This document shows positions 16,977 to 26,900 of a DNA stretch of 64,000 nucleotides, one piece after another. Under the pieces are notes generated by a model, which was not told where the DNA came from, ran no database searches, and worked only from the letters and a program-made list of their open reading frames with translations. This DNA comes from Sinorhizobium sp. 6-70 (lineage in GTDB: Bacteria; Pseudomonadota; Alphaproteobacteria; Rhizobiales; Rhizobiaceae): contig NZ_JASKLS010000015.1 of NCBI RefSeq assembly GCF_030124375.1, positions 50,483 through 114,482 on the forward strand, given 5' to 3'. Every line of letters starts with the position of its first letter. Within the stretch, counting starts at the first letter, position 1. The position numbers and the translations under genes were made by a program.

Positions 16977-17959
16977 GGCCGCGCCTCCAGTCCGAAGAAT
17001 GGCGCAGCCGTTCGCACGATTGTCTCAAGATCGGAATAGCGGGGCAGGAAGCCGATTGTCCGGTGCGCAAGCGCAGCATCCGCATAGAGCGCCGGCGGAT
17101 CTCCACAACGTCGCCGGCGAAACACCACCGGGACGGCGTGACCGGTAACCTCGCTGATTGCTTGAAGCACTTCCTTTATGGAACAACCACGACCGGTGCC
17201 GAGATTGAGCGCAAGGTTCGCTCCACCGCTGGCGAGGTGTCGATAGGCCAGGGCGTGAGCGTGCGCCAGATCGGCCACGTGGATATAGTCACGCACACAG
17301 GTCCCATCGGGCGTGTCGTAGTCGTCGCCGAAGATCTCCAGATGCGGAATTTTACCTGCCGCGGCCATGAGTGCCCGCGGAATGAGGTGCGTTTCCGGGT
17401 CGTGCCACTCCCCGAGATCACCTTCCGGATCGGCCCCGCAGGCGTTGAAATAGCGCAGCGAAACATAGTTGAGTCCGAAGGCCGTCGCGTAGTCCGCGAG
17501 CATGTGCTCGGCCATCAGTTTCGTCTTGCCGTAGGGATTGATCGGTGCCTGCGGCGTGGCCTCGTCGATCGGCAACACCGCCGGTACGCCATAGGTGGCG
17601 CAGCTCGACGAGAAGATGATCTTGTCGAGGCCCCCCTGTCGGCACGCATCGAGGAGCGACAGCGTTCCGCGGACATTGTTGTTGTAGTACTTCGCGGGGT
17701 CTGCGACGGATTCACCGACATAGGCGGATGCGGCGAAATGGATGACGGCGGCCGGCTGATATTGTTCCACCACTTTGATCAGGTGGGCTGTGTCCAGGAT
17801 GTCGCCGTGGACGAACGGTCCCCAGCGTACCGCGGAGCGATTCCCGGTCGACAAGTTGTCGTAGACGACGGGCTCGATGCCCTCCAGGCAGAGAAGCTTT
17901 GCGGTGTGGCTGCCGATGTAGCCGGCCCCACCCGTAACGAGAAGGCGTGGCGCGTCCAT
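16973..17959 (-). CDS. uxe: UDP-sugar 4-epimerase (UDP-xylose/UDP-glucose 4-epimerase, Uxe/GalE family)
   Basis: 328 aa extended SDR. NAD motif TGGAGYIGSH at the N-terminus, FAASAYVGES, SSSCATYG and the catalytic NPYGKTKLMAE (Tyr-x3-Lys). GalE-like tail GLGTGRGCS-type block present as LNLGTGRGCSIKEV. In S. meliloti the epimerase in this position converts UDP-xylose to UDP-arabinose and also works on UDP-glucose/galactose. Start 17959 shares one base with the uxs1 stop (TGATG). Placement next to a UDP-xylose synthase gene argues for Uxe rather than a housekeeping GalE. Confidence 0.86.
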   Translation of the reverse strand: MDAPRLLVTGGAGYIGSHTAKLLCLEGIEPVVYDNLSTGNRSAVRWGPFVHGDILDTAHLIKVVEQYQPAAVIHFAASAYVGESVADPAKYYNNNVRGTLSLLDACRQGGLDKIIFSSSCATYGVPAVLPIDEATPQAPINPYGKTKLMAEHMLADYATAFGLNYVSLRYFNACGADPEGDLGEWHDPETHLIPRALMAAAGKIPHLEIFGDDYDTPDGTCVRDYIHVADLAHAHALAYRHLASGGANLALNLGTGRGCSIKEVLQAISEVTGHAVPVVFRRRRCGDPPALYADAALAHRTIGFLPRYSDLETIVRTAAPFFGLEARP

Positions 17960-19023
17960 CAGACCAGCTCCATGACTTTCCGATCGGAACCGGCGAGGAG
18001 GCCGTCGAAGTATTGGATCGTGCGTGCGAGACCTTCCGACAGATTGATCGTCGGGCGCCAACCGAGCGCTTCCGTTGCGAGCGAAATGTCCGGGCGGCGC
18101 TGGCGCGGGTCATCGACGGGCAGGGGCCGGCGGATGATCTTCGAGCGTGAGCCGGTCACGTGGATCACCCGGTCAGCGAGTTCACTGATGGTGAACTCTC
18201 CGGGATTGCCGAGGTTGACCGGGCCCGTGAGCGACGATGGCGACGCCATCAGGCGGACGAAGCCGTCAATCAGATCGTCGACGAAACAGAAGGAGCGGGT
18301 TTGCGACCCGTCGCCATAGATGGTGATGTCCTCACCTTTGAGTGCCTGGACAATGAAGTTCGAGACGACACGGCCATCGTCCGGGCGCATCCGGGGGCCG
18401 TAGGTGTTGAAGATGCGAACGATCTTGATGTCGACCCCATGGACCTTGTGGAAGTCGAAGAACAGGGTTTCTGCGCAACGCTTGCCCTCGTCGTAACAGG
18501 AGCGTGGGCCGAAGGGATTGACGTTGCCCCAATAGCTTTCCACCTGCGGGTGGACCTGCGGGTCGCCGTAGATTTCCGACGTCGACGCCTGGAAGATGCG
18601 CGCCCCCTTGCGCGCAGCCAGATCCAACAGATTGAGCGACCCGACCACACAGGTCCTCATGGTCTGGATCGGATCGGCCTGATAGTGCGGCGGCGATGCC
18701 GGACAGGCGAGATTATAGATTTCGTCGACCTCCAGATCGATCGGCTCCACGATGTCATGGGCGATGACACGGAAGGTGTCGAAGCGCTTCAGCTGCGCGA
18801 CGTTGCGTCTCAAGCCGGTCGAGAAGTTGTCGATGCAGAGGACTTCGTGACCGGCGCCGAGAAGCAGCTCGCAGAGATGTGATCCCAGGAAGCCCGCGCC
18901 GCCAGTGACGAGTATTCGCTTCAGGTTCTTCGGGCGCCGCGAGAAATCTTTGTCTTCTTTTGCATTTGTCAAAGTGTTTCTGAAATCATTACGAAAATAA
19001 TTCACGGATAATCTCCACGCCAC
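17959..19023 (-). CDS. uxs1: UDP-glucuronate decarboxylase / UDP-xylose synthase (Uxs1)
   Basis: 354 aa extended SDR. TGGAGFLGSHLCELLL cofactor motif after a ~35-residue N-terminal extension, EIYNLACPASPPHYQ (diagnostic of UXS), STSEIYGDP and the catalytic SCYDEGKRCAE (Tyr-x3-Lys), then FNTYGPRMRPDDGRVVSNF. Decarboxylates UDP-glucuronate to UDP-xylose with enzyme-bound NAD. First gene of the minus-strand polysaccharide operon; its promoter lies in the 338-bp region shared with the divergent cuxR. Start could be further inside (homology strong only from about residue 37). Confidence 0.9.
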   Translation of the reverse strand: MAWRLSVNYFRNDFRNTLTNAKEDKDFSRRPKNLKRILVTGGAGFLGSHLCELLLGAGHEVLCIDNFSTGLRRNVAQLKRFDTFRVIAHDIVEPIDLEVDEIYNLACPASPPHYQADPIQTMRTCVVGSLNLLDLAARKGARIFQASTSEIYGDPQVHPQVESYWGNVNPFGPRSCYDEGKRCAETLFFDFHKVHGVDIKIVRIFNTYGPRMRPDDGRVVSNFIVQALKGEDITIYGDGSQTRSFCFVDDLIDGFVRLMASPSSLTGPVNLGNPGEFTISELADRVIHVTGSRSKIIRRPLPVDDPRQRRPDISLATEALGWRPTINLSEGLARTIQYFDGLLAGSDRKVMELV

Positions 19024-19361
19024 TTATTAACAAACTAAGAACGTTCGCCAACGGAAGGAATAACTAGGTAATTCAAATGCCTTCGTTCGAAAATACTCTG
19101 GCTTTTGCCTTGCGCTATTTGAAAGCGACTGTTGCCTATTGATACAATCGCGGCGTGGTGAATGTCATTATCACCCAATCCGGATAGTTATCTTGCCGTG
19201 CATTTCTACTCAAAACGAGGTATAAGTGTCACTTCTGGGTGTAATCTGTCGGCTCTGTTCCACTCTGGGGCGAGTTGTGACGAAGCGGGACATGCGCCGC
19301 TACAGGCACTCGACCGTTTGCGGCTCACGTTCGAGCGCGACCATTCGCTGGAGGGTGTTGC
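19024..19361. promoter_or_regulatory. Divergent uxs1/cuxR control region
   Basis: 338 bp without a gene and clearly more AT-rich (especially 19021-19210) than the flanking coding sequence, as expected of a promoter zone. It separates uxs1 (minus) from the AraC-like activator gene (plus). In S. meliloti the homologous regulator binds upstream of uxs1 in a c-di-GMP-dependent way. I could not pick a convincing sigma-70 hexamer pair; a weak dyad ACCCA (about 19172) / TGGGT (about 19236) is the only symmetry noticed. GGAGG at 19351-19355 is the cuxR ribosome site. Confidence 0.6.
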
Positions 19362-20507
19362 ATGAGTAAAGAATCCGGAGATGGTCCACCCGAAGCTCCC
19401 GCCTGGCCCGCCCATCTGGAGCGGCGCCGGTGGCCGCGCGAGCCCACCGAACGAAGGGAGCGCCAAGCCATCGCGCGCCCCGGGCTGGTGCCCTCGCATT
19501 TTTCCACGCTCGGATTGCCGCCTGCGGAACAGTTTGACGCATGGCGCCAGCACATGGCTCCGCTGATCGATGTTCGTTTGCCAGACGGGAAGGCTCCGGA
19601 TGAAGGCTTTCCTGCAGAGCAGGTAGGATGGCACCTTGGGGATTTGCTCGTCGTTCAACAACGTACGCCGGGATATAGCTATGAGCGGTCTCGCGCGATG
19701 CTGCGCTCCAGCCCGATAGACCACTGGAACGTCGGGGTGCTCCGCAGTGGTCGGGCATGGACCGAAGTCGACCGCCACGTCACGGAGATAGGACCGGGAG
19801 AGCTCTTTCTTCGGTCCCTGGGCTACCCCTACCGCGGGCGTGTGACGGAGTCCGTGGCCGTCCTTCTCTTCATGCCATATGAATTGCTGGCGGACGATGC
19901 GAGCAAACTCGAGGGTGCCAATAATTCTGTCCTGTCGGGCAGTTTGACGGATCTGCTCATGAACTACATTGACGGTGTAGAATCAAATCTCAGCACCATT
20001 GCCGCGCCTGAAGTGCCGCGTATCGTGCGCACGGTGCGCGACATGATCGTCGCTTGCGCTGCATCAGCGACGCGGCCGGACGCGGCAGCGTCCCCGGTAA
20101 ACATCGGAATGATGGAACGGGCGCACCGGTATATCCATCAAAACCTTCATGCGGGAGATTTGACACCGGATGCCATCTCCCGCGTACTGGGCATTTCCCG
20201 CACGCGCCTTTACCAGCTTTTCGAGCCGAGTGGCGGTGTCCTCAACTACATTCGCCGCCGCCGGCTTCTGCAGGCCTATGCGGACCTCAGCGACCCGACG
20301 AACAAGCGGCCTATCTCCGAAATTGCGGAAGCCGCGGGTTTCGACGTGGCCGCGAATTTCACACGCGCCTTCAATCACGAATTCGGGGCGAACCCGCGCG
20401 ATATCCGCAAGATGGCAGCTGCCGAACGGCACGTCGCACCGCTCGCTCCTTCCGAGCGCCATCGCGGAGCCACGATCGGCGACTGGCTGAAATCCCTTCA
20501 GGGCTGA
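19362..20507 (+). CDS. cuxR: AraC-family transcriptional activator, CuxR-like (c-di-GMP-responsive)
   Basis: 381 aa. C-terminal AraC/XylS DNA-binding domain (~250-355): helix-turn-helix pair ISRVLGISRTRLYQLFEPSG and ISEIAEAAGFDVAANFTRAF followed by FGANPRDIR. N-terminal AraC_binding_2-like sensor domain; the extreme N-terminus is arginine-rich (ERRRWPREPTERRERQ), fitting the PilZ-like arginine motif reported to bind c-di-GMP in S. meliloti CuxR. Divergent from uxs1 in the same arrangement as in S. meliloti, which is the main reason for the name. The arginine register was not aligned, so ligand binding is inferred. Confidence 0.82.
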   Translation: MSKESGDGPPEAPAWPAHLERRRWPREPTERRERQAIARPGLVPSHFSTLGLPPAEQFDAWRQHMAPLIDVRLPDGKAPDEGFPAEQVGWHLGDLLVVQQRTPGYSYERSRAMLRSSPIDHWNVGVLRSGRAWTEVDRHVTEIGPGELFLRSLGYPYRGRVTESVAVLLFMPYELLADDASKLEGANNSVLSGSLTDLLMNYIDGVESNLSTIAAPEVPRIVRTVRDMIVACAASATRPDAAASPVNIGMMERAHRYIHQNLHAGDLTPDAISRVLGISRTRLYQLFEPSGGVLNYIRRRRLLQAYADLSDPTNKRPISEIAEAAGFDVAANFTRAFNHEFGANPRDIRKMAAAERHVAPLAPSERHRGATIGDWLKSLQG

Positions 20508-20625
20508 GGCTTCAGCAGGCAAGCAAGCGTCAGCGTTTGGGCAAACTAGCGCGGCAACAATGCTGAAGCTCTACATCCATGGCTGCCCAGCGTGGTGCAT
20601 CGCGGTCAGTTTGTGCCCTTTTAGA

Positions 20626-20651
20626 GGAACAAGGACGGTCGCCTCACCGTT
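20626..20651 (+). promoter_or_regulatory. EcfG/RpoE2-type general-stress promoter upstream of glgE
   Basis: GGAAC at 20626-20630 and CGTT at 20648-20651, i.e. GGAAC-N19-TT, which matches the S. meliloti RpoE2 consensus (GGAAC, 18-19 nt, TT). Transcription would begin about 20658, just before the ribosome site and ATG at 20684; this also argues against the longer start at 20579. Confidence 0.7.
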
Positions 20652-20683
20652 ACACAGGGAAACCCTGCGGCGAGGCAGACCCG

Positions 20684-23600
20684 ATGAACACGCGCCCCCA
20701 AGTCGCTTCGCGAATCTCGCTGTCGCAATTGCCACCGCGAATCTACTACGTGCATCCTTTGGTGCTGAAGGGGCTCGACGCGTGGAGAGAGGTCTTCACG
20801 CATGCGAAAGACCTTGGTTTTGATACGGTCCTGGCGGCGCCTCTTTTTGAACGTGGCCATTATGCCAGTGTCTTCGTCACCAGGAATTTCGATCAGCTCG
20901 ATCCCGACCTGGAGCTGGGTGACTCTGTCGAGGATGGCGTCAAGTCGTTGGTCGAGGTGGCCCGGGAAAATGATCTCAAACTAATGCTCGACCTCGTCGT
21001 GGATCGAGTTGCCGTCGATGACAAGCCTGCGGGGTCCATCATCGCCGATCCGCGCGTGGCACCGCAGGAAAGCCGTAGCCGGCCCGTCGATTTCAGGGGC
21101 GAAGCCAGGTACATCGAGGACTGGCGCAAACGAATGACTTGGCTCACGGGCCTCGGCATTGCTGGTTTTCGCTGCTTAGGCATCGGTCGCCTGGCGCCGG
21201 AGGCATGGTACGACCTTATCGTCGCGGCCCGTAAGTCGGCGCCAGAAACAACCTTTCTGGCGTGGACGCCTGGCAGCGCCTTCGAAGACCGCAAGGCTCT
21301 CGACGGGGCAGGGTTTGACGGCAGCTTCTCCTCGCTTGCCTGGTGGAACCTGGAGGAACGGTGGATCACGGATGAATACCAGATCCAGCGGCAGATCGGA
21401 TATCAGGTTACCTTCCCGGAGGCGCCGTTCGGTAAACGGATCGCTCACGGCACCGACGGTTGTGAGGTGCTGCAGCGTAAGGCTGTCCGCGCGCTGAAGC
21501 TTGCTTCCACATTTGCCAGCGGAATGATGATTCCAATGGGCTTCGAATTCGGTGCTGCCACGCCGCTCGATCCGACGCATGGCGATGGAACCGGCCTGCT
21601 TGGCCTTCGTAAACAGGGCTCTTTCGATCTTTCCGATGACATCCGCGCCGTGAACGGCTGGACCAACAAGACGGCCGCCGGCTTCGCGCGGCAGCCGCTC
21701 AAGCTCATCTCCGCCAGCCAGACTCCGGCCGTCGCTCTGATGCAGACGGACGAGGAGGACGTTCGCGCCTCGCAGAAAATCCGCGTCGTTGTCCTCAATC
21801 GCGACCTCCGGCGCGTCGTCAACGCACCGTTCAATGTCTTGCGGGAGGCGGCGTCGCTATTCCTTCCGCTCGTCAATCCCCAGGCCGAAGGCGAGGTTTT
21901 TGACGCCGATCTCAAGTTGAAGCCGGGCGAGTTGCGCATTTTCGAAGGACAGGCGTCCGTACCGATCGTCGATACGGTTCCGGTACCCGATGCCAGCGAG
22001 GCCGCCGCGTCTCCGAGATTGGCAATCGAGAAGATCACGCCCGCGGTCGATGACGGTCGTTTCGTCGTCAAGCGCGTTGTCGGCCAGACGGTGAAGGTCG
22101 AGGCAGATATTTTCGGCGACGGCCACGACCCGCTTTCGGCTGTCCTGCTCTGGCGGGCGGTCGACGAAAGCGGCTGGAACGAAGTGCACATGGAACTGAT
22201 CGAAAATGATCGCTGGTGTGCGGAATTCACGCCCAAGCGCCTGGGCCGGCACGAATTCGCGGTCGAAGCCTGGCGCAGTCCGTTTCAGATCTTCCGCTAC
22301 GAGTTCGTCAAGAAGCACGAGGCGCGGCTCGATCTCAGGCTCGAAATCCAGGAGGGCATCAACTTCGTGGTGGATGCGCTCGATTATGCGGAAGGCCAAA
22401 TCAAGACGCAGCTCAAAACCCTCTTCGACAAGCTGACGGCGGCGCACGATGCCCAACGTACCGAAATCCTGCTGGCGACAGAAACCGCCGAGCTTATGGC
22501 GACGGCAGATCGACGTCCTCATCGTCTCCGGTCGCAGACTATCCCTCTTGATGCAGAGCGTCCGGGGGCCAGCTTCGCAAGCTGGTACCAGGTATTCCCA
22601 CGCTCACAGAGCGGCGATCCGACCCGCCACGGCACATTCGATGACGTCATCAAACGGCTGCCGGCCATCCGCGCCATGGGCTTCGACGTGCTCTATTTCC
22701 CGCCGATTCATCCTATCGGCAAGACGAATCGCAAGGGCAGGAACAACAGCCTGCGCGCGGCGCCGGCGGATCCAGGCAGTCCTTATGCCATCGGATCGCC
22801 GGATGGCGGTCACGACGCGATCCATCCTGACCTTGGCACTTTCGAAGATTTCCGACGGTTGGTGGATGCCAGCAAGCACGAGGGCCTGGAGATAGCGCTC
22901 GACCTCGCCATCCAGTGCTCGCCCGACCACCTTTGGCTGAGACAGCATCCGGGCTGGTTTGACTGGCGACCGGACGGAACCATTCGTTACGCGGAAAATC
23001 CGCCGAAAAAATACGAAGACATCGTCAATGTGGACTTCTACAGCTGGGACGCGATCCCTTCGCTCTGGATCAAGCTGCGCGATATCGTGCAAATCTGGGT
23101 CGACAACGGCGTGAAACTCTTTCGCGTTGATAACCCGCACACCAAGCCTTTTCCCTTCTGGGAGTGGCTGATCGCCGATATCCGGTCGCGGCATCCGGAG
23201 GTCGTCTTCCTGTCGGAAGCGTTCACGAAGCCGAAGGTGATGTATAGGCTCGCCAAGGTCGGCTTTTCTCAATCGTACACCTATTTCACCTGGCGCAACA
23301 CGAAGTGGGAGCTCGAGCAATACATGCGCGAGATCACCACGCAGGAACCGAAAGAGTTCTTCCGCCCACACTTCTTCGTTAACACGCACGACATCAACCC
23401 CGATTTCCTGCAGAACGCGCCGCGTCCGGCCTATCTGATCCGTGCGGCACTTGCCGCGACGCTGTCAGGACTTTGGGGCGTCTACAATGGTTTCGAACTC
23501 TGTGAGGGTCGGCCGGACACCAAGCGCAAGGAATATGCCGACTCGGAAAAATATGAGATCCGCGCCTGGGACTACGACCGGCCGGGCAATATCAAATCGG

Positions 23601-23938
23601 AAATCACGATGCTCAACCGGATTCGAAAGGAGAACCCGGCTCTGCACTCGCATCTTGGCCTACAGCTTCTCACCGCCTGGAACGACAACATCATGTTCTA
23701 TGAGAGGACGAGTCCGGGGCGTGAGAACGCCCTGCTGATCGCCGTCAATCTCGATCCCTACAATGTTCATGAGGCGGATGTGGAAATCCCGCTCCGGTCA
23801 TGGAACCTCCCGGACCATGGCACGCTTGACCTCGAAGACCTGATCGCAGGCCACAGGTTCAGTTGGACAGGCAGGGTCCAACACCTTCGGCTCGATCCGC
23901 ATGCCGGTCTGCCGTTTGCGATCTGGCGGGTGAGATAA
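20684..23938 (+). CDS. glgE: Alpha-1,4-glucan:maltose-1-phosphate maltosyltransferase (GlgE) with an N-terminal amylase-like extension
   Basis: 1084 aa, much longer than the ~660-700 aa GlgE of actinobacteria. Residues ~430-1084 are GlgE: a beta-sandwich (VDDGRFVVKR, GRHEFAVEAW), a GH13_3 barrel, the nucleophile Asp in LFRVDNPHTKPFPFWEW and the acid/base Glu in VVFLSEAFTKPKVMYRLAK. Residues ~1-400 form a separate alpha-amylase-like domain (RIYYVHPLVLKG, GIAGFRCLGIGRL) in which the usual GFRxD nucleophile position reads GFRCL, so it looks catalytically dead. The enzyme extends alpha-glucan with maltose-1-phosphate made by the downstream TreS-maltokinase. ATG 20684 preferred because of the promoter position and a GAGGCAG site. 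Confidence 0.92.
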   Translation: MNTRPQVASRISLSQLPPRIYYVHPLVLKGLDAWREVFTHAKDLGFDTVLAAPLFERGHYASVFVTRNFDQLDPDLELGDSVEDGVKSLVEVARENDLKLMLDLVVDRVAVDDKPAGSIIADPRVAPQESRSRPVDFRGEARYIEDWRKRMTWLTGLGIAGFRCLGIGRLAPEAWYDLIVAARKSAPETTFLAWTPGSAFEDRKALDGAGFDGSFSSLAWWNLEERWITDEYQIQRQIGYQVTFPEAPFGKRIAHGTDGCEVLQRKAVRALKLASTFASGMMIPMGFEFGAATPLDPTHGDGTGLLGLRKQGSFDLSDDIRAVNGWTNKTAAGFARQPLKLISASQTPAVALMQTDEEDVRASQKIRVVVLNRDLRRVVNAPFNVLREAASLFLPLVNPQAEGEVFDADLKLKPGELRIFEGQASVPIVDTVPVPDASEAAASPRLAIEKITPAVDDGRFVVKRVVGQTVKVEADIFGDGHDPLSAVLLWRAVDESGWNEVHMELIENDRWCAEFTPKRLGRHEFAVEAWRSPFQIFRYEFVKKHEARLDLRLEIQEGINFVVDALDYAEGQIKTQLKTLFDKLTAAHDAQRTEILLATETAELMATADRRPHRLRSQTIPLDAERPGASFASWYQVFPRSQSGDPTRHGTFDDVIKRLPAIRAMGFDVLYFPPIHPIGKTNRKGRNNSLRAAPADPGSPYAIGSPDGGHDAIHPDLGTFEDFRRLVDASKHEGLEIALDLAIQCSPDHLWLRQHPGWFDWRPDGTIRYAENPPKKYEDIVNVDFYSWDAIPSLWIKLRDIVQIWVDNGVKLFRVDNPHTKPFPFWEWLIADIRSRHPEVVFLSEAFTKPKVMYRLAKVGFSQSYTYFTWRNTKWELEQYMREITTQEPKEFFRPHFFVNTHDINPDFLQNAPRPAYLIRAALAATLSGLWGVYNGFELCEGRPDTKRKEYADSEKYEIRAWDYDRPGNIKSEITMLNRIRKENPALHSHLGLQLLTAWNDNIMFYERTSPGRENALLIAVNLDPYNVHEADVEIPLRSWNLPDHGTLDLEDLIAGHRFSWTGRVQHLRLDPHAGLPFAIWRVR

Positions 23939-23953
23939 GACAGGAGAAACAAA

Positions 23954-26900
23954 ATGGACATGGTGATCACAAGCCGCGACCAGGAGGAGGATCAGACCAA
24001 CCCGCAAGAACCTGATCCCCTGTGGTATAAGGACGCGCTCATCTACCAACTTCACATCAAGTCGTTCTTCGATGCGAACAGCGACGGTATCGGGGACTTC
24101 AAGGGCCTTCACGAGAAGCTCGATCATATCGCCTCGCTTGGCGCCAATACCATCTGGCTCTTGCCCTTCTTTCCGTCCCCGCGTCGCGACGACGGATACG
24201 ATATCGCCGATTACACCAATGTCAGCACGGACTACGGAACGGTGGAGGAGTTCAAGGCCTTCGTGGAAGCGGCGCATCAACGCGGCCTCCGGGTGATCAT
24301 TGAGCTCGTCATCAACCATACGTCCGACCAACATCCATGGTTCCAGCGGGCGCGGCACGCGCCCCCCGGCTCGCCGGAGCGGGACTTCTACGTCTGGTCG
24401 GATACGGATCAGAAGTTCCCCGAGACCCGCATCATCTTCCTCGATACCGAAAAGTCCAACTGGACATGGGATCCAGTCGCCGGCGCTTATTATTGGCACC
24501 GGTTCTATTCCCACCAGCCCGACCTCAATTTCGACAATCCGTTGGTGGTCGAGGAACTTTTGGGTGTAATGCGCTTCTGGCTGGAAACCGGCATCGACGG
24601 TTTCCGGCTCGACGCGATCCCCTATCTGGTGGAACGCGAAGGCACGATCAACGAGAATCTGCCCGAGACGCATGCGATCCTGAAGAAGATCCGCGCGGCC
24701 CTTGATTCCACCCATCCAGGCAAAATGCTGCTTGCCGAGGCCAATCAATGGCCGGAGGACACGCGCGACTATTTCGGCGATGGCGATGAATGCCACATGG
24801 CCTTCCACTTCCCGCTCATGCCGCGCATGTACATGGCGATAGCCAAGGAGGACCGCTTCCCGATCACCGATATCATGCGGCAGACGCCGGAAATCCCGGA
24901 GACGTGCCAATGGGCGATCTTCTTGAGGAACCACGACGAGCTGACGCTGGAGATGGTGACCGACGAGGAACGCGATTACCTCTGGAACATCTATGCCACC
25001 GACCGTCGAGCCCGCATCAACCTCGGAATCCGGCGCCGTCTTTCGCCGCTGATGGAGCGCGATCGCCGTCGCGTCGAGTTGATGAACGCGCTGCTGTTTT
25101 CCATGCCCGGCACGCCCGTGATCTATTACGGCGATGAGATCGGCATGGGCGACAATATCTATCTCGGCGACCGCGACGGTGTGCGCACGCCCATGCAGTG
25201 GTCGCCGGACCGCAGTGGCGGCTTTTCCAAGGCCGATCCGGCACGACTCGTGCTGCCGCCGATCATGGACCCGCTTTACGGCTATGAGGCAGTCAATGTC
25301 GAAGCGCAGGGCGCCGATGCGCATTCGCTGCTCAACTGGACACGGCGGATGTTGGCGCTGCGCAACAAGCATTCGGCATTCGGGCGTGGCTCCTTAAGGT
25401 TCCTCTCGCCCGGCAATAGGAAGATTCTTGCCTATTTGCGTGAATATCGTGACGACACGATCCTCTGCGTCGCCAACCTGTCGCGCCTGCCCCAGGCTGT
25501 CGAGCTCGACCTTGCGAACTTTGCCGGCCGCGTCCCCATCGAGTTGACCGGCATGTCGCCATTCCCGCCGATCGGTCAGCTCACTTACATGCTCACTCTG
25601 CCCCCCTATGGCTTCTTCTGGTTCCTGCTTGCCCAGGAGGCGGACGGTCCGGCCTGGCGCGCCGAACCACCGGAACAGATGCAGGACATGGTGACCATGG
25701 TGGTGCGTCGTGACCTGCAGGAACTGGTCGACGAGCCACGGCTATCAGGCACGCTCTCGAACGAGATACTGCCGGCTTATCTCGGCAAGCGGCGCTGGTT
25801 CGGCGCCAAGGGCGAGAAGCTGAGGCATGCCTCGCTCGTCGTCGCCACGCCGCTTCCCTTCGCCCGTGACCTCTCGCTTGGAGAGGTGGAGGCCGAACTC
25901 GACGGCCGCAAGGACATGTATCTGCTGCCGCTTGCGGTGTCGTGGGACGACAGGCAGCCAACGGCGCTGGCGCAACAACTTGCGCTTGCCCGCCTCCGCC
26001 AGGGCCGCCGCGTCGGATTTTTGACCGACGGCTTTGCGATAGAGGGATTGGCACGCAGCGTCATCCGCGGGCTCCGCGAATGTGCGGTGATCTCCGACCG
26101 AGCGGGCACGCTTGAATTCCTCGGGACGGATCTGCTCGACCGCATGAGCATGAATGACGACCTGCCGGTACGGTGGCTCTCAGCCGAGCAATCCAACAGC
26201 TCGCTCATCATCGGCGAGATCGCGATGGTAAAGCTCATCCGCCACGTCCTGCCGGGTGTCCATCCGGAAGTGGAGATGACCCGCTATCTGACGGAAATCG
26301 GATATGGGAACACTGCACAACTGCTCGGCGAAGTCGCGCACACCGCGCCGGACGGCTGCCGTTGCACATTGATCATCGTGCAAGGCGCGATCCGCAATCA
26401 AGGCGATGCCTGGAACTGGATGCTGAGCAATCTGCGCCGCGCGATCGACGAGGTGATGGTGACCGGTGTCGAAGTAGACATGGCGAATGAGTACTTCACG
26501 CCGCTGGTGGATTTCGCAGCGACCGTCGGCAAGCGGCTCGGCGAATTGCACGTGGCGCTGGCGCAGCCGACCGAAAACGAAGATTTCAAACCGGTACGCA
26601 TGTCCAATGAGGATGCCGGACGGTGGGGCGATGCCGTCAAGAAGCAAATTCACGAAAGCCTCGCCATCCTCGAGGAGATCCAGGAAAGTCTCGCCCCTGA
26701 GGTCGCCCAGCAGATCGGACCGCTCGTCGCACGACGCGAGGAGCTTTTGAAGTTGGCCGGGCATCTGGCAAAGGCCGCGGCTGGCACGCTGATGACCCGC
26801 AATCACGGCGACTTTCATCTGGGCCAGGTTCTGGTTGCGGAAGGTGACGCCTACATCATCGATTTCGAGGGCGAACCTGCCCGCGATCTCGCTGAACGCC

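Noticed and set aside
19162..19365. 67-codon frame within the cuxR/uxs1 intergenic region
   Set aside because: Covers the promoter zone and ends over the cuxR start; no ribosome site.
20579..20683. Longer start for glgE
   Set aside because: Would be translated across the RpoE2-type promoter; homology begins after 20684.
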